In this document: positions 21,569-31,258 of the stretch, piece after piece
Numbering within the stretch: position 1 is the first letter of the stretch
Layout: every line of letters begins with the position of its first letter
DNA from: Acetivibrio straminisolvens JCM 21531
GTDB taxonomy: Bacteria; Bacillota; Clostridia; Acetivibrionales; Acetivibrionaceae
DNA: 41,332 bases
Direction of reading: 5' to 3'
Assembly (NCBI RefSeq): GCF_000521465.1
Contig: NZ_BAVR01000033.1
Location: 1 to 41,332 of the forward strand
Position numbers and translations under genes: made by a program
The notes under the pieces: generated by a model
The model's database searches: none
What the model saw: only the letters and a program-made list of their open reading frames with translations
What the model was told of the DNA's origin: nothing

Positions 21569-21596
21569 TTGTCAAATAATGAATATATGATATAAT
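21569..21596 (+). promoter_or_regulatory. Candidate promoter of parAB
   Basis: TTGTCA and a perfect TATAAT are 16 bp apart. Transcription from here would give a leader of about 240 nt ahead of parA, containing the hairpin at 21755-21775. Confidence 0.5.
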
Positions 21597-21754
21597 AAAT
21601 TGATAAGTAAAATCATACTCAATAGGATGTATTTATACTAGAGTATGTAATTCATTCTGCAAAATAAGAATATTCATATTACTTAATATTTTTATTATCT
21701 CATTTTAAGTTTTTTTGTGTTTGAATGCGTAAATTTAACAGAAGCTAATCCTGG

Positions 21755-21775
21755 GTGGGGGAGTAGTACCCCCAC
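21755..21775 (+). promoter_or_regulatory. GC-rich hairpin in the parA leader
   Basis: A perfect 7-bp stem GTGGGGG/CCCCCAC encloses the loop AGTAGTA. It stands out in very AT-rich surroundings, 65 bases before the parA start. No strong T-run follows, so it looks more like an RNA structure or protein site than a terminator. Confidence 0.5.
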
Positions 21776-21840
21776 TGAATTTTGAAAATAAACCTAAGAT
21801 GTTTTTAGTATCGAATGTTGATAGCCAGGGAGTGAATATA

Positions 21841-22616
21841 ATGTCAAAGGTAATTGCAGTAGCAAATCAAAAGGGCGGAGTTGGAAAGACAACTACTGCG
21901 GTAAATTTAAGTTCTTGTCTTGCTTATAAAGGTAAGAAGGTGCTGATTTTGGACATCGATCCTCAAGGAAATACCACCAGCGGCCTTGGTATCGATAAGA
22001 AAAAAATTAATAAGTCAACCTATGATATATTGATAAATGAAGCTGATATAAAAGATATTTTGATTGACACGCCTCTCGAAAATCTAAAATTGTGTCCTTC
22101 AAATATTGAATTAGCCGGTGCCGAGGTGGAATTGGTATCATCAATTTCAAGAGAGACAAGATTGAAAAATGCCCTTGAAGCAGTAAAAAATGACTATGAT
22201 TTTATTCTTATTGATTGTCCTCCTTCTTTAGGTCTGCTGACATTGAATTCTCTTACGGCAGCCGATAAGATCCTGGTTCCGATTCAATGCGAGTACTATG
22301 CTTTGGAAGGCTTAAGTCAACTTATGGAGACTGTTAAGCTTGTTCAAAAACATTTGAATAAGGATTTGGATGTAGAAGGGGTAGTACTGACAATGTTCGA
22401 TGCTAGAACAAATTTATCGATTCAAGTTGTTGAAGAGGTAAAAAATATTTTAAAAATAAAGTATATAGAACAATAATTCCTAGAAATGTCCGGTTAAGTG
22501 AGGCACCGAGCTTTGGGCTTCCGATAATATTATATGATTCGAAATCAAAGGGTGCGGAATGTTATCTTGAGCTTGCAGAAGAAGTTATAGAATATTCTGA
22601 GGAGGAAGTTCAATGA
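21841..22616 (+). CDS. parA: Chromosome-partitioning ATPase ParA/Soj (frame interrupted)
   Basis: This is a deviant-Walker ATPase that works with ParB and parS in origin segregation and in control of DnaA. The motif KGGVGKTT is at 11-18, followed by [13 protein letters not shown] and [13 protein letters not shown]. The start is ATG 21841, because AGGGAGTGA precedes it, rather than the upstream 21799. The frame fails at 22440-22445, where an A-run seems one base short. Restoring it gives [20 protein letters not shown] and then [19 protein letters not shown] up to EEEVQ. This makes about 258 residues, ending in an ATGA overlap with parB. Confidence 0.93.
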
Positions 22617-23485
22617 GTAAAAAAGGTCTTGGAAAAGGTTTGGGAGCGTTGATTTCCGGTGCTGGTGAAGAAGAAAAGGTTGACAGTGGAGTTATTGAGG
22701 TTAAAATAAATGATATAGAACCGAATTTCAGTCAACCGAGAAAGTATTTTGATACTGAAAAGCTTGAACAGCTGGCGGAATCCATAAGAAAACATGGTGT
22801 GGTGCAGCCGATAATTGTTCGGCGTGAAAATGATACTTATAAAATTGTTGCAGGAGAGAGAAGATGGAGGGCTGCCCGCCTTGCGGGACTTACAACGATA
22901 CCTGTTGTTGAAAAGGATTTATCGAACAAGCAGGTTATGGAAATTGCCCTTATTGAGAACATTCAAAGAGAAGATTTGAATCCTATTGAAGAAGCGGAGG
23001 CTTACCAAAGGCTTTTAAATGATTTTAATATGACGCAAGAAGAGCTGTCAAATTCAATAGGGAAGAGTAGGTCGGCAATTGCAAATACTATAAGATTGCT
23101 GGGATTAACTGATAAAGTAAAGGAAAAACTAATAGAGGGTAGAATAACAAGCGGACATGCAAGAGCATTGTTATCTGTTGAAGATAAAGAGCTCCAAGAG
23201 AGACTTTGTGATGAAATAATAGATAAAAATCTTACTGTAAGACAGGTCGAGGTTCTGGTAAAAAGGAAACTTGCAGAAGTAAACAGCGATGAAAGCAAAA
23301 GAAATAAAAATGAAAACAATAATAAAGAGGAATACCTTAAGATAGAAGAGAATCTACAAAATATATTCGGTACTAAAGTAAAACTGATAACCAATAATAA
23401 AAAGGGTAAGATTATGATTGAATATTATTCTGATGATGAACTGGAAAGGATTATTGAATTACTAGGAAGTGTTGGAAATAAATAG
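22613..23485 (+). CDS. parB: Chromosome-partitioning CTPase ParB/Spo0J
   Basis: This parS-binding clamp protein of 290 residues is intact. The N-terminal [15 protein letters not shown] (the ParA-stimulating segment) precedes the ParB domain with [14 protein letters not shown], the CTP-binding box [14 protein letters not shown] and [17 protein letters not shown]. An HTH ([21 protein letters not shown]) and a C-terminal dimerisation domain follow. The ATG overlaps the parA stop (ATGA), so translation is coupled. Perfect parS sites lie on both sides of the operon. Confidence 0.97.
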   Translation: MSKKGLGKGLGALISGAGEEEKVDSGVIEVKINDIEPNFSQPRKYFDTEKLEQLAESIRKHGVVQPIIVRRENDTYKIVAGERRWRAARLAGLTTIPVVEKDLSNKQVMEIALIENIQREDLNPIEEAEAYQRLLNDFNMTQEELSNSIGKSRSAIANTIRLLGLTDKVKEKLIEGRITSGHARALLSVEDKELQERLCDEIIDKNLTVRQVEVLVKRKLAEVNSDESKRNKNENNNKEEYLKIEENLQNIFGTKVKLITNNKKGKIMIEYYSDDELERIIELLGSVGNK

Positions 23486-23890
23486 GACGCTCTATTTTCC
23501 CTTTTAACAAAGTATTTTAAGGTGAGTAATATAAAATATCAATTTAGGCTTTATTTTTGTTGTAGGCGAATATAGAGCCTAATACTTGCTATAGAAATTT
23601 ATGGGAGTATTTATAACAAAAAATGAAACATTTATTTTTAAATTCGTAAAAAACGCATTTATTTTCATTGGCAAAATTAAAATAACTTGATGAAATATTG
23701 TCTAAATGTTTCACGTGAAACATTTAAAAGCGATAAAAGATTAAATAAAATGTGTGCTAAAGCTGAAAAACACGAAATTGTATATGATGCCGAAATAAAG
23801 AAAAGATATGAAAAGAGAATATTAATGTAGACAAAAAAGATAAATAATGCATAATATACGAAGACAATAATAAAAAGAGAAGGAGCAAGT
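23486..23890. other. Intergenic stretch after parB containing parS 2
   Basis: This is 405 bases without a supportable gene. It holds the second parS site and AT-rich sequence. A 26-codon ORF at 23750-23830 lacks a ribosome site, and I do not call it. Confidence 0.6.
23707..23722. promoter_or_regulatory. parS: parS centromere site 2
   Basis: A second perfect TGTTTCACGTGAAACA palindrome lies 222 bases after the parB stop codon and about 2.4 kb from site 1. Confidence 0.95.
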
Positions 23891-24406
23891 GTGGTACAAA
23901 TGCCAAATACTATAACTGAGATGATTCAATTTTACAGCCCGTTTATATTGGCTGGAAATTCGATATTAATTCTGATATTGTTGATATCATTACTTATAAT
24001 CAGTAGTAGATTAAAAGAACTCAAGAAAAAATATAAAAAATTCATGAATGGATCTGATGAAAAAAATATTGAACAACTGTTACTGGATAATATAAACCTG
24101 TCAAATGACATATCATTAAAGAATAAAGAAATAGAAAACAGAGTAAGCAGCCTGGAAAGAGATTTGCAACGTTGCATACAAAAAGTTGGAGTAATCAGAT
24201 ATAACGCATTTGACGATGTAGGAAGTGATTTGAGTTTTTCAATAGCGTTGCTAGATGAAAATGACAATGGAGTTGTAATAAGCGGAATATATTCAAGAGA
24301 GAGCTCGACAACATATGCAAAGAAAATAGTAAATGGAACTTCTAAACACGTACTTTCGGCAGAAGAATTGCAGGCTATATCCGAATCAAAGAAAATAAAT
24401 TATTAA
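23891..24406 (+). CDS. DUF4446 family membrane-anchored protein
   Basis: This is a conserved clostridial protein of unknown function, 171 residues. One N-terminal membrane span (about 18-39) is followed by a charged coiled coil (about 40-95). The family's C-terminal domain contains VGVIRYNAFDDVGSDLSFSI and GVVISGIYSRESSTTYAK. The start is GTG 23891, with GAAGGAG six bases ahead. It commonly accompanies parB near the origin, and is followed closely by a second coiled-coil membrane protein. Confidence 0.85.
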   Translation: MVQMPNTITEMIQFYSPFILAGNSILILILLISLLIISSRLKELKKKYKKFMNGSDEKNIEQLLLDNINLSNDISLKNKEIENRVSSLERDLQRCIQKVGVIRYNAFDDVGSDLSFSIALLDENDNGVVISGIYSRESSTTYAKKIVNGTSKHVLSAEELQAISESKKINY

Positions 24407-24427
24407 ATTATGTAATGGGTGAATAAA

Positions 24428-25168
24428 ATGTATAAAAACAAAGACAGCAAAACATTGTGGGTCTATTCGATAATATTATTTGCTTGTGCAGCTATTGTAC
24501 TTTTATGGACGGGATATAGTCAGATAAAAATTAATAATGACCTCGAAGAATTTCAAAACAGACTGACTGATAAAGAAAATGAAAATAACATATTTCAATA
24601 TAATTTGAGTTCTGCTTTAGCTCAAAATGAGAAGCTAAAGGAAGAGATAAATCAGCTTAAAGACAAAGTGGAAGAGGTACTTAATGAAAATGAATCATTA
24701 AAAAAAGAAGTTTCGGATTTGGAGGATAAAAGAGAAAGCGAGAAAAATCTCTATGAAGAGATAATAAAAGCTGATCTGGAATATTCAGAAGGAAATATTA
24801 AAGAATGTGCAATTATATTGCATAAGATAGATAGCAAAAGTATAACCAGTGGTAATTTGCAAATAAAATATGAGGATTTGGTCAATAAAACATATAAGAA
24901 GGCATCGGAATTATTTTATTTGGAAGGATATAATAATTATAGGAATAAAAAATATGATGAAGCCATAAATAGTCTAAATCTAGCATTAAAGTTTAATGAT
25001 AATGAATATTATACAGATGACTGTTACTATTTTATAGCATACTCGGAATACTATATTGGAAATTATGATAAAGCGAAAGAAGCGCTAAATACCATTATAA
25101 GTAATTATCCAGGCAGTAGTTATTATAAAGATGCGAAGGATCTTTTGAGAATAATAGAAAATAAATAA
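24428..25168 (+). CDS. Membrane-anchored coiled-coil and TPR protein
   Basis: I do not recognise a named family. The N-terminal segment WVYSIILFACAAIVLLWTGY forms one membrane anchor. It is followed by a long Glu/Lys/Asn-rich coiled coil (about 35-110) and then TPR-like repeats (for example the helices around YNNYRNKKYDEAINSLNLAL and AYSEYYIGNYDKAKEALNTI). This is the shape of a bitopic scaffold or assembly protein with an extracytoplasmic TPR domain. ATG 24428 is better placed after GGGTGA than GTG 24419. Codon use is more A-rich than in the neighbours. Confidence 0.75.
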   Translation: MYKNKDSKTLWVYSIILFACAAIVLLWTGYSQIKINNDLEEFQNRLTDKENENNIFQYNLSSALAQNEKLKEEINQLKDKVEEVLNENESLKKEVSDLEDKRESEKNLYEEIIKADLEYSEGNIKECAIILHKIDSKSITSGNLQIKYEDLVNKTYKKASELFYLEGYNNYRNKKYDEAINSLNLALKFNDNEYYTDDCYYFIAYSEYYIGNYDKAKEALNTIISNYPGSSYYKDAKDLLRIIENK

Positions 25169-25262
25169 AGTTTAAAATAAAAAAATTAGCAGATAGTTTT
25201 ATTAGTCATAAATAAAAAATAGAAATAAGTAAATTTATATAAAATTATATAATTAACAGTAA

Positions 25263-26546
<1,284 letters not shown>

Positions 26547-26553
26547 TTTATTT

Positions 26554-26587
26554 GCACAGGTATTCTCTTTCGGGGGAATATCTGTGC
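26554..26587 (+). terminator. serS terminator-like hairpin
   Basis: A 12-bp stem (GCACAGGTATTC against GAATATCTGTGC, one G-U pair) lies just after serS. The following T-tract is weak, so termination may be partial. Confidence 0.6.
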
Positions 26588-26724
26588 TAAAGTTTAAATA
26601 TAATATATACTACGGACTAAAGTAATGTAAGTGAATAAATGTTGTAGTTCCAATCCGTAAAATGGGGATTATACGCGAAAAAATAAAAAATAAAAAATTA
26701 CCTAAATAAGGTACAATAAAAGTA

Positions 26725-26754
26725 TTGACAAAAGCATATATATCGTGTTATATT
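26725..26754 (+). promoter_or_regulatory. Promoter of the tRNA-Ser pair
   Basis: A perfect TTGACA and TATATT are separated by 18 bp, with the start of the first tRNA 18 bases further on. Confidence 0.65.
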
Positions 26755-26772
26755 AGTTTGTGTCGCAAAGAT

Positions 26773-26863
26773 GGAGAGATGGTCGAGTTGGTTTAAGGCA
26801 CCGGTCTTGAAAACCGGCGTAGGTGTGAGCCTACCGTGAGTTCGAATCTCACTCTCTCCGCCA
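26773..26863 (+). tRNA. tRNA-Ser (anticodon UGA)
   Basis: This 91-nt tRNA has acceptor arms GGAGAGA/TCTCTCC, with TGA at 26808-26810 in the anticodon loop. It has the long variable arm of a class II tRNA (CGTAGGTGTGAGCCTACCG), a TTCGAAT T-loop and an encoded CCA end. It reads UCA and other UCN codons. Confidence 0.97.
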
Positions 26864-26872
26864 TATTATTTT

Positions 26873-26964
26873 GGAGAAGTACCCAAGTAGGTCGAAGGGG
26901 ACGGTTTGCTAAACCGTTAGGTCGGGTAACCGGCGCGAGGGTTCGAATCCCTCCTTCTCCGCCA
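26873..26964 (+). tRNA. tRNA-Ser (anticodon GCU)
   Basis: This 92-nt tRNA has GGAGAAG/CTTCTCC acceptor arms, GCT at 26908-26910, a long variable arm, a TTCGAAT T-loop and an encoded CCA. It reads AGC and AGU codons and follows the UGA tRNA by nine bases, presumably on one transcript. Confidence 0.97.
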
Positions 26965-26999
26965 GAAAAGCACTTCGATAAATGGAGTGCTTTTTATTT
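26965..26999 (+). terminator. Terminator of the tRNA-Ser pair
   Basis: AAAAGCACTTC pairs with GGAGTGCTTTT (one G-U pair), followed by TTATTTT. It begins one base after the second CCA end. Confidence 0.85.
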
Positions 27000-27000
27000 T

Positions 27001-27062
27001 GCCTCTTGAAATGAAAGAGCAAAAGCGAAGGGACTCGATGTACCGAGCTTCTATTTAATTTC
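27001..27062. repeat. Short dispersed repeat, copy C
   Basis: This copy has the same core, GCGAAGGGACTCGATGT, behind a shortened leader (CTCTTGAAATGAAAGAGC). The 3' arm is GTACC, which partly breaks the GGGAC pairing but allows CTCG/CGAG. As with copy A, it directly follows a terminator T-tract. Confidence 0.7.
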
Positions 27063-27074
27063 TTGGTAAGTCTT

Positions 27075-28473
27075 TTACGGTATATTTTTTGCTCTCTTTC
27101 TAAGAATTGACCGTACCTTTGTTATATCCCTTTTACTGTTCTTTGAAACTTTATAATAAGCAATTACCGACGGAATAACAAAAAGCTGAAACAATATCAT
27201 TGTAATTACATAATTATCAGGCTCATTTGAAAAAGAAGAAATAATGCCCAAAACTATTCCCATAAGAGCGTTGCCGCATGAACGAGCAATTCCGTTTATG
27301 AAATTGGATATACTGAAGCTTGTTGCTCTATGTTCGGGAAGATTGACATCGGTAATAAGAGCAAGCCAGTTGGGAATGTTTGCTGACTGGGCAGCAGATG
27401 CAAATACTGAAAAAAGAAACACGCATAATACCCAGGGATTAAAGACAATTGGCCAAACAAAGAGACTAAAATGGAAAATGCGCTGCCTCCGTCCGGTAGA
27501 CTAAGGTTGTTTAGTGGAGTTATAAATACTAATATATAAAGGGGTAAGATGAAAAATATGAGAGAGCCGTTAGAAGTGCTCTGGCCCTCAAAGTTTTTTT
27601 CTGCAATTTGTCGCCGAGGTATCCGAAATAAGTCGATGAAAGCCCTCCAAGTTGAAAAAGAGCATAAAAGTAACTTGCAGCAATTAAGGATGTTTCCTCA
27701 CTATAACCCTGAGCTTTAATTTTGGCAGTATACAGTGTGGGAAGCCATAATAATGTACCGAGAGTAATATTAAGAAAAAAACCCTGAATCATAAGCCAAA
27801 AATTACTTTTCTTTGTCAAAATGTTTTTAATGCCTAGAAGGCTTATATTGTAATTGTAGCTTTTAAACTTAACTCCTCTAAGTTCAGGTTCTGCTGCACC
27901 CTTTACCGGCTCTTTTACGAAGAAATACAGAAATATAAAAAGTACGCCTAAAAAGGATATAATCATAAACGGAATACGCCATCCCAGCTTTGATGAGACA
28001 ATAGGAGCCATAACCGATCCTGCAATGCATCCAAAGCCTTGGGAAAGACCCCACAAGCTCATAATAGTTCCAAGATACTTCTTCGGTACATAATCCGTTA
28101 ATACGCTAAAGCCGATAGAACTGTTGCATCCAAGACCAAGTCCGGTAAAAATCTGAAATACAACCAGATGAAAATAACTTTGGCTTAAAGAGCTAAGAAA
28201 AAGGGATAACGACCAGATTAGAGTACCGATAATTATAAGCCTTTTTCTATTACCTTTGTCAGCAAGATAGCCCCAAGCAATACTTGATAATGCCGTAAAA
28301 AGTATTGTTACGGCAGAAACACTGCCCATGACAGAAATGTGTACATTAAGGCTATTAGCTATAGAAGAAAATAAAGGCGGAAAAAGACCTATAACAGCAT
28401 AATCCAGGGAAGCAAGTGCAATGAATATGAATACCGTAAAAATTGTACTTAATTTGGCTTTGCTTTTTATCAT
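27075..28473 (-). CDS. Major facilitator superfamily transporter (two frame breaks)
   Basis: This is a polytopic MFS permease of unknown substrate. The N-terminal half is clear, with motif A-like GYLADKGNRKRL after the second membrane span and further spans. Frame breaks near 27552-27556 (a run of five A on the + strand, probably six) and near 27457-27470 (one base) interrupt the C-terminal half. Restoring both gives about 466 residues and reads through YFFILPLYILVFITPLNNL and then VWPIVFNPWVLCVFLFSVF to the last part starting near 27422. It may be sequencing error, as elsewhere in this window. However, this gene is dispensable in principle, so real decay cannot be excluded. The start at 28473 has GAGGG ahead. 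Confidence 0.75.
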
Positions 28474-28545
28474 AGTACTTAACCCTCACATATGTACTAA
28501 ATATGTTATGATACTTCTAATAAGTTTATTGATGTATTATTTTAA

Positions 28546-28573
28546 ATAATATAGAAATGTTTTGTTTTGTCAA
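28546..28573 (-). promoter_or_regulatory. Candidate promoter of the MFS gene
   Basis: On the minus strand a perfect TTGACA and TATTAT are 16 bp apart, about 70 bases upstream of the start codon. Confidence 0.55.
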
Positions 28574-28642
28574 TAGGAAATGAAACAAAATGACAATCGA
28601 AAAAGTTCTTTATGGATTGAAAAATAAAAAGACAGCTTTTTA

Positions 28643-28692
28643 AATAAAAAATAAGATGTACAAGCGGCGAAAAAAGCGAGCTTATACATCTT
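28643..28692 (-). terminator. Terminator of the copper-amine-oxidase-N-like gene
   Basis: A long inverted repeat (AAGATGTA-AAGC with GCTT-TACATCTT and one mismatch) is followed on the minus strand by ATTTTTTATTT. It lies about 60 bases after the stop codon at 28755. Confidence 0.75.
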
Positions 28693-28754
28693 ATCATTGT
28701 ATGTAATTAAATATACTATACAAGCTTCGAACTAAATAGCTGTAAATTCATTCT

Positions 28755-29684
28755 TTACTTTAGGCGGAAATACAAAAATGAGTCTTCATAATCCAAACTT
28801 GCATCTTTTTCTACAACAAGATAATTTTCTGCATTTTTAGTCAAAGGTATTATTGCCTTTCCTGTATAGGAAAACTCACATACTTCTCCGGCTTTAATCA
28901 TTTTTATAAAACCTTTACTATCTAAAACAGCCTCCTCAGCTTTATCCGATAAGGATCCCTCAAATCCAAAATCTGTACCTCCGATTACGTACTGACCGGT
29001 AGGTGTTTCAGTACCCCATATTCTTCTATAGAAAGGAAGATTCATAAATTCCTCACCGTATTCAACTTTTGCGTTTGACACTGTAACTTTGACAGTAACC
29101 ATAGCATAGTCGAAATTGCTTGCATTTGAATTTAAACTGAATCCAAGGCTTTCAATATAATCAAGAGTCACAGGCTGTACATCTAAAACAGTAAAAGAGT
29201 AATCGGCAGAGGCATAATTATCAATATATTCTTCTCTTGCCGACCAATAATATGTATCACCAAACTTTACAGGATCATCAATGGTTCCTTTATTCTTATT
29301 GGTAGTGTTTGAAGGTTTTGATGTATTGGTATTGGGCGTAGGTGATGTCTGAGGCTTTGGTGTACCGGTATTGGCAGGATTTTCAGCATTAGATGTTAAA
29401 TAGATTGACTGAGTATTGCCGTCCCATTCAATATCAACACCAACCAATTCGCTGATAGCCCATAAAGGTAAATATGTTCTTCCGTTAATAATAACAGGTG
29501 AAATTTTCGAGCCGTCGGTATCTGTAAATGCTTGCAGTTCACCGTTATAATAAATTTTAATGTTGTCATTTGCAGTTGCATCAACTTTCCTTAGTGCGCT
29601 GTAACCCCATACTGTGCCTGCAGCAATTATGCTTGTAACGAGCAGAACCACTACAATCAAAGAAAATCTTGTCATTTTTTTCAT
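28755..29684 (-). CDS. Secreted or membrane-anchored protein with copper amine oxidase N-like domain
   Basis: This is a 309-residue protein of unknown function. A signal or anchor segment (about 7-29) is followed by a Cu_amine_oxidase_N1-like 'stalk' domain (about 42-97; INGRTYLPLWAISELVGVDIEW is typical). Next is a Pro/Thr/Asn linker (about 100-133) and a C-terminal beta-rich domain (about 137-309) that I do not recognise. In clostridia this small N-like domain is common in extracellular proteins and does not imply amine oxidase activity. A ribosome site (AAAGGAGATG) precedes the start. It and the SLH gene upstream both point left. Confidence 0.75.
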   Translation of the reverse strand: MKKMTRFSLIVVVLLVTSIIAAGTVWGYSALRKVDATANDNIKIYYNGELQAFTDTDGSKISPVIINGRTYLPLWAISELVGVDIEWDGNTQSIYLTSNAENPANTGTPKPQTSPTPNTNTSKPSNTTNKNKGTIDDPVKFGDTYYWSAREEYIDNYASADYSFTVLDVQPVTLDYIESLGFSLNSNASNFDYAMVTVKVTVSNAKVEYGEEFMNLPFYRRIWGTETPTGQYVIGGTDFGFEGSLSDKAEEAVLDSKGFIKMIKAGEVCEFSYTGKAIIPLTKNAENYLVVEKDASLDYEDSFLYFRLK

Positions 29685-29840
29685 CCCTTACATCTCCTTT
29701 GTAATTAATTTTAATATGCAATATAATTATGCAATACAATAAGGATTATATCATAATTTTCGGAAATATTTAAAGTGAAATCCAGATTTAAAATTAAGGG
29801 TTTAAATTTATAATTTGCACAATAAAAAATTTGATAAAAA

Positions 29841-29866
29841 AACATCCTTAATAATAAAGGATGTTT
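29841..29866 (-). terminator. SLH gene terminator
   Basis: AACATCCTT and AAGGATGTT arms are followed on the minus strand by a run of seven T. It begins six bases after the stop codon. Confidence 0.85.
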
Positions 29867-29871
29867 AGATA

Positions 29872-30441
29872 TTAACGATTAAACTTTACAGTAAGAGCAT
29901 TGTACACAATTACCGACATTTCTCCGCGGGTAAGCTTGTGGTTCGGTTCAAGCTTGAGATTGGTTGACAGCTTGAGCTCCAAAGCTTTATTTACTACATT
30001 TTCAGGCCATTCGCCTTTCAATGTCTTTTCATATCCAAGGGCACGAATAACAACTGCCAATGCTTCGGCGTAAGTTACATCGTTGTTGGGAGCGATGGTA
30101 TTGTCGGGATAGCCGGAAACAAGATCGTATTTAATTGCAAGTTTGATATTGTTGAAAGCCCAATGATTTTTATTAATATCGGTAAAAGTTACTTTTACAT
30201 TGCCAATGTCGGTATCGGTGTTGTATCCCATCAAATTTACAACTAAAGTTATAAATTCGCTTCTTTTAATTTTGTTCTCCAGCCTTAAGGTGCCGTCCTC
30301 ATAACCTTTCATTATTCCTAAAGTTACGAGGGCATCGGCATTTTTTGCTTGTATCTCGGGAATTGACTGTGCCCCAACGCTAAGTGAATTTAGACAAAGT
30401 ATTGCAGCTAAGATTAAAGATAGAATTATGTATTTTTTCAC
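29872..30441 (-). CDS. S-layer homology (SLH) domain protein
   Basis: This 189-residue exported protein consists almost wholly of SLH repeats. A signal peptide (about 1-24, ending SVGA) precedes three SLH modules, recognisable by GIMKGYEDGTLRLENKIKRS, then VSGYPDNTIAPNNDVTYAEA and LEPNHKLTRGEMSVIVYNAL. SLH domains anchor proteins to the secondary cell-wall polymer. With no other domain it may act as a small surface protein or wall-bound competitor; that role is inference. Confidence 0.9.
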   Translation of the reverse strand: MKKYIILSLILAAILCLNSLSVGAQSIPEIQAKNADALVTLGIMKGYEDGTLRLENKIKRSEFITLVVNLMGYNTDTDIGNVKVTFTDINKNHWAFNNIKLAIKYDLVSGYPDNTIAPNNDVTYAEALAVVIRALGYEKTLKGEWPENVVNKALELKLSTNLKLEPNHKLTRGEMSVIVYNALTVKFNR

Positions 30442-30658
30442 GTTATCAACTCCATTATAGTGTTTTAATTAGGTCAGTATACTTAAATTATACACCATAA
30501 AGAATAAAACAAACATTAAATAATAATTACAATTATCTCACAAAATAGTCTGCAACCAAGATTATATTACTTTAGAACCAAAAAAATACATACATATGCG
30601 GAATAATTCAAACTATAATAACTAAAACTAAATTCAGTACAAGAAGGGAGGAAAAACT

Positions 30659-31189
30659 ATGTCAAAAACTATTGCAGCAATTTTTGATAATTATAGCAGT
30701 GCAGAAAGAGCAGCGCATCAAATAAAGGAGCAGGGTCTGAGAACTGATGATATTTCAATAGTGACAAAGCAGGGCGAAGAAGATAACAATGCAAAAGGAT
30801 TGTTTATGGGAACAGGAGACTTGACTGCCAACATGACAGCAGGAAGAAATGGAGGCGGCATAAACGATAATATATCAAATGGAGTTATATCGGGAGGAAT
30901 ACTTGGAGGACTGGCAGGGTTGCTGATTGGTGCAGGTAGTATGGTTATACCCGGGCTGGGAATAATAGCTGCAGCTGGCCCGATAACAGGCCTTATTTCC
31001 GGAGCAGTTACCGGAGGCATTGTAGGCGGACTTATTGATTTGGGTATTCCCGAAAACAAAAGCCGGCAATATGAAACAGATATAAGGGCAGGAAAAACTC
31101 TTTTCAGCATGAAAGCCGATGATGACAAGGTTGAACAGATTAGTTCAATACTAAGAGACAATGGTGCAGTAAGTGTGGATAGCTACTAA
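30659..31189 (+). CDS. General stress protein 17M-like / glycine-zipper membrane protein
   Basis: This 176-residue protein has an N-terminal fold resembling the general-stress 17M (YflT-type) domain (KTIAAIFDNYSSAERAAHQI and then DDISIVTK). A central, very Gly-rich hydrophobic segment (about 80-135) is likely to be a membrane hairpin or glycine zipper. A C-terminal part repeats the small alpha/beta pattern. The ribosome site GGGAGG precedes the ATG. It is convergent with the VanW gene. The function is unknown. Confidence 0.75.
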   Translation: MSKTIAAIFDNYSSAERAAHQIKEQGLRTDDISIVTKQGEEDNNAKGLFMGTGDLTANMTAGRNGGGINDNISNGVISGGILGGLAGLLIGAGSMVIPGLGIIAAAGPITGLISGAVTGGIVGGLIDLGIPENKSRQYETDIRAGKTLFSMKADDDKVEQISSILRDNGAVSVDSY

Positions 31190-31215
31190 ATTTTGTCTTA
31201 GCATAAAGATTTGAA

Positions 31216-31250
31216 AAAAGCGAAGGGTTAATTCCCCTCGCTTTTATTTT
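31216..31250. terminator. Bidirectional terminator between the stress-type gene and the VanW gene
   Basis: AAAAGCGAAGGG and CCCCTCGCTTTT arms (one mismatch) are flanked by A-runs and T-runs, so both convergent genes can end here. The arm AAAAGCGAAGGG is shared with the dispersed repeat described above. Confidence 0.8.
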
Positions 31251-31258
31251 CTTGGAAT

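Larger units (their letters stand above)
20697..21840. other. Gene-free, AT-rich interval between gyrB and parA
   Basis: About 1.14 kb has no convincing ORF on either strand. It holds two copies of a short dispersed repeat, one parS palindrome, a promoter-like pair at 21569-21596 and a GC-rich hairpin at 21755-21775. A TGnTATAAT-like extended -10 sits at 21158-21163 without a clear -35. The remainder is poly-A/T rich sequence in which I see nothing else. Confidence 0.7.

Noticed and set aside
23750-23830. 26-codon ORF after parS site 2
   Set aside because: No ribosome site and no recognisable sequence.
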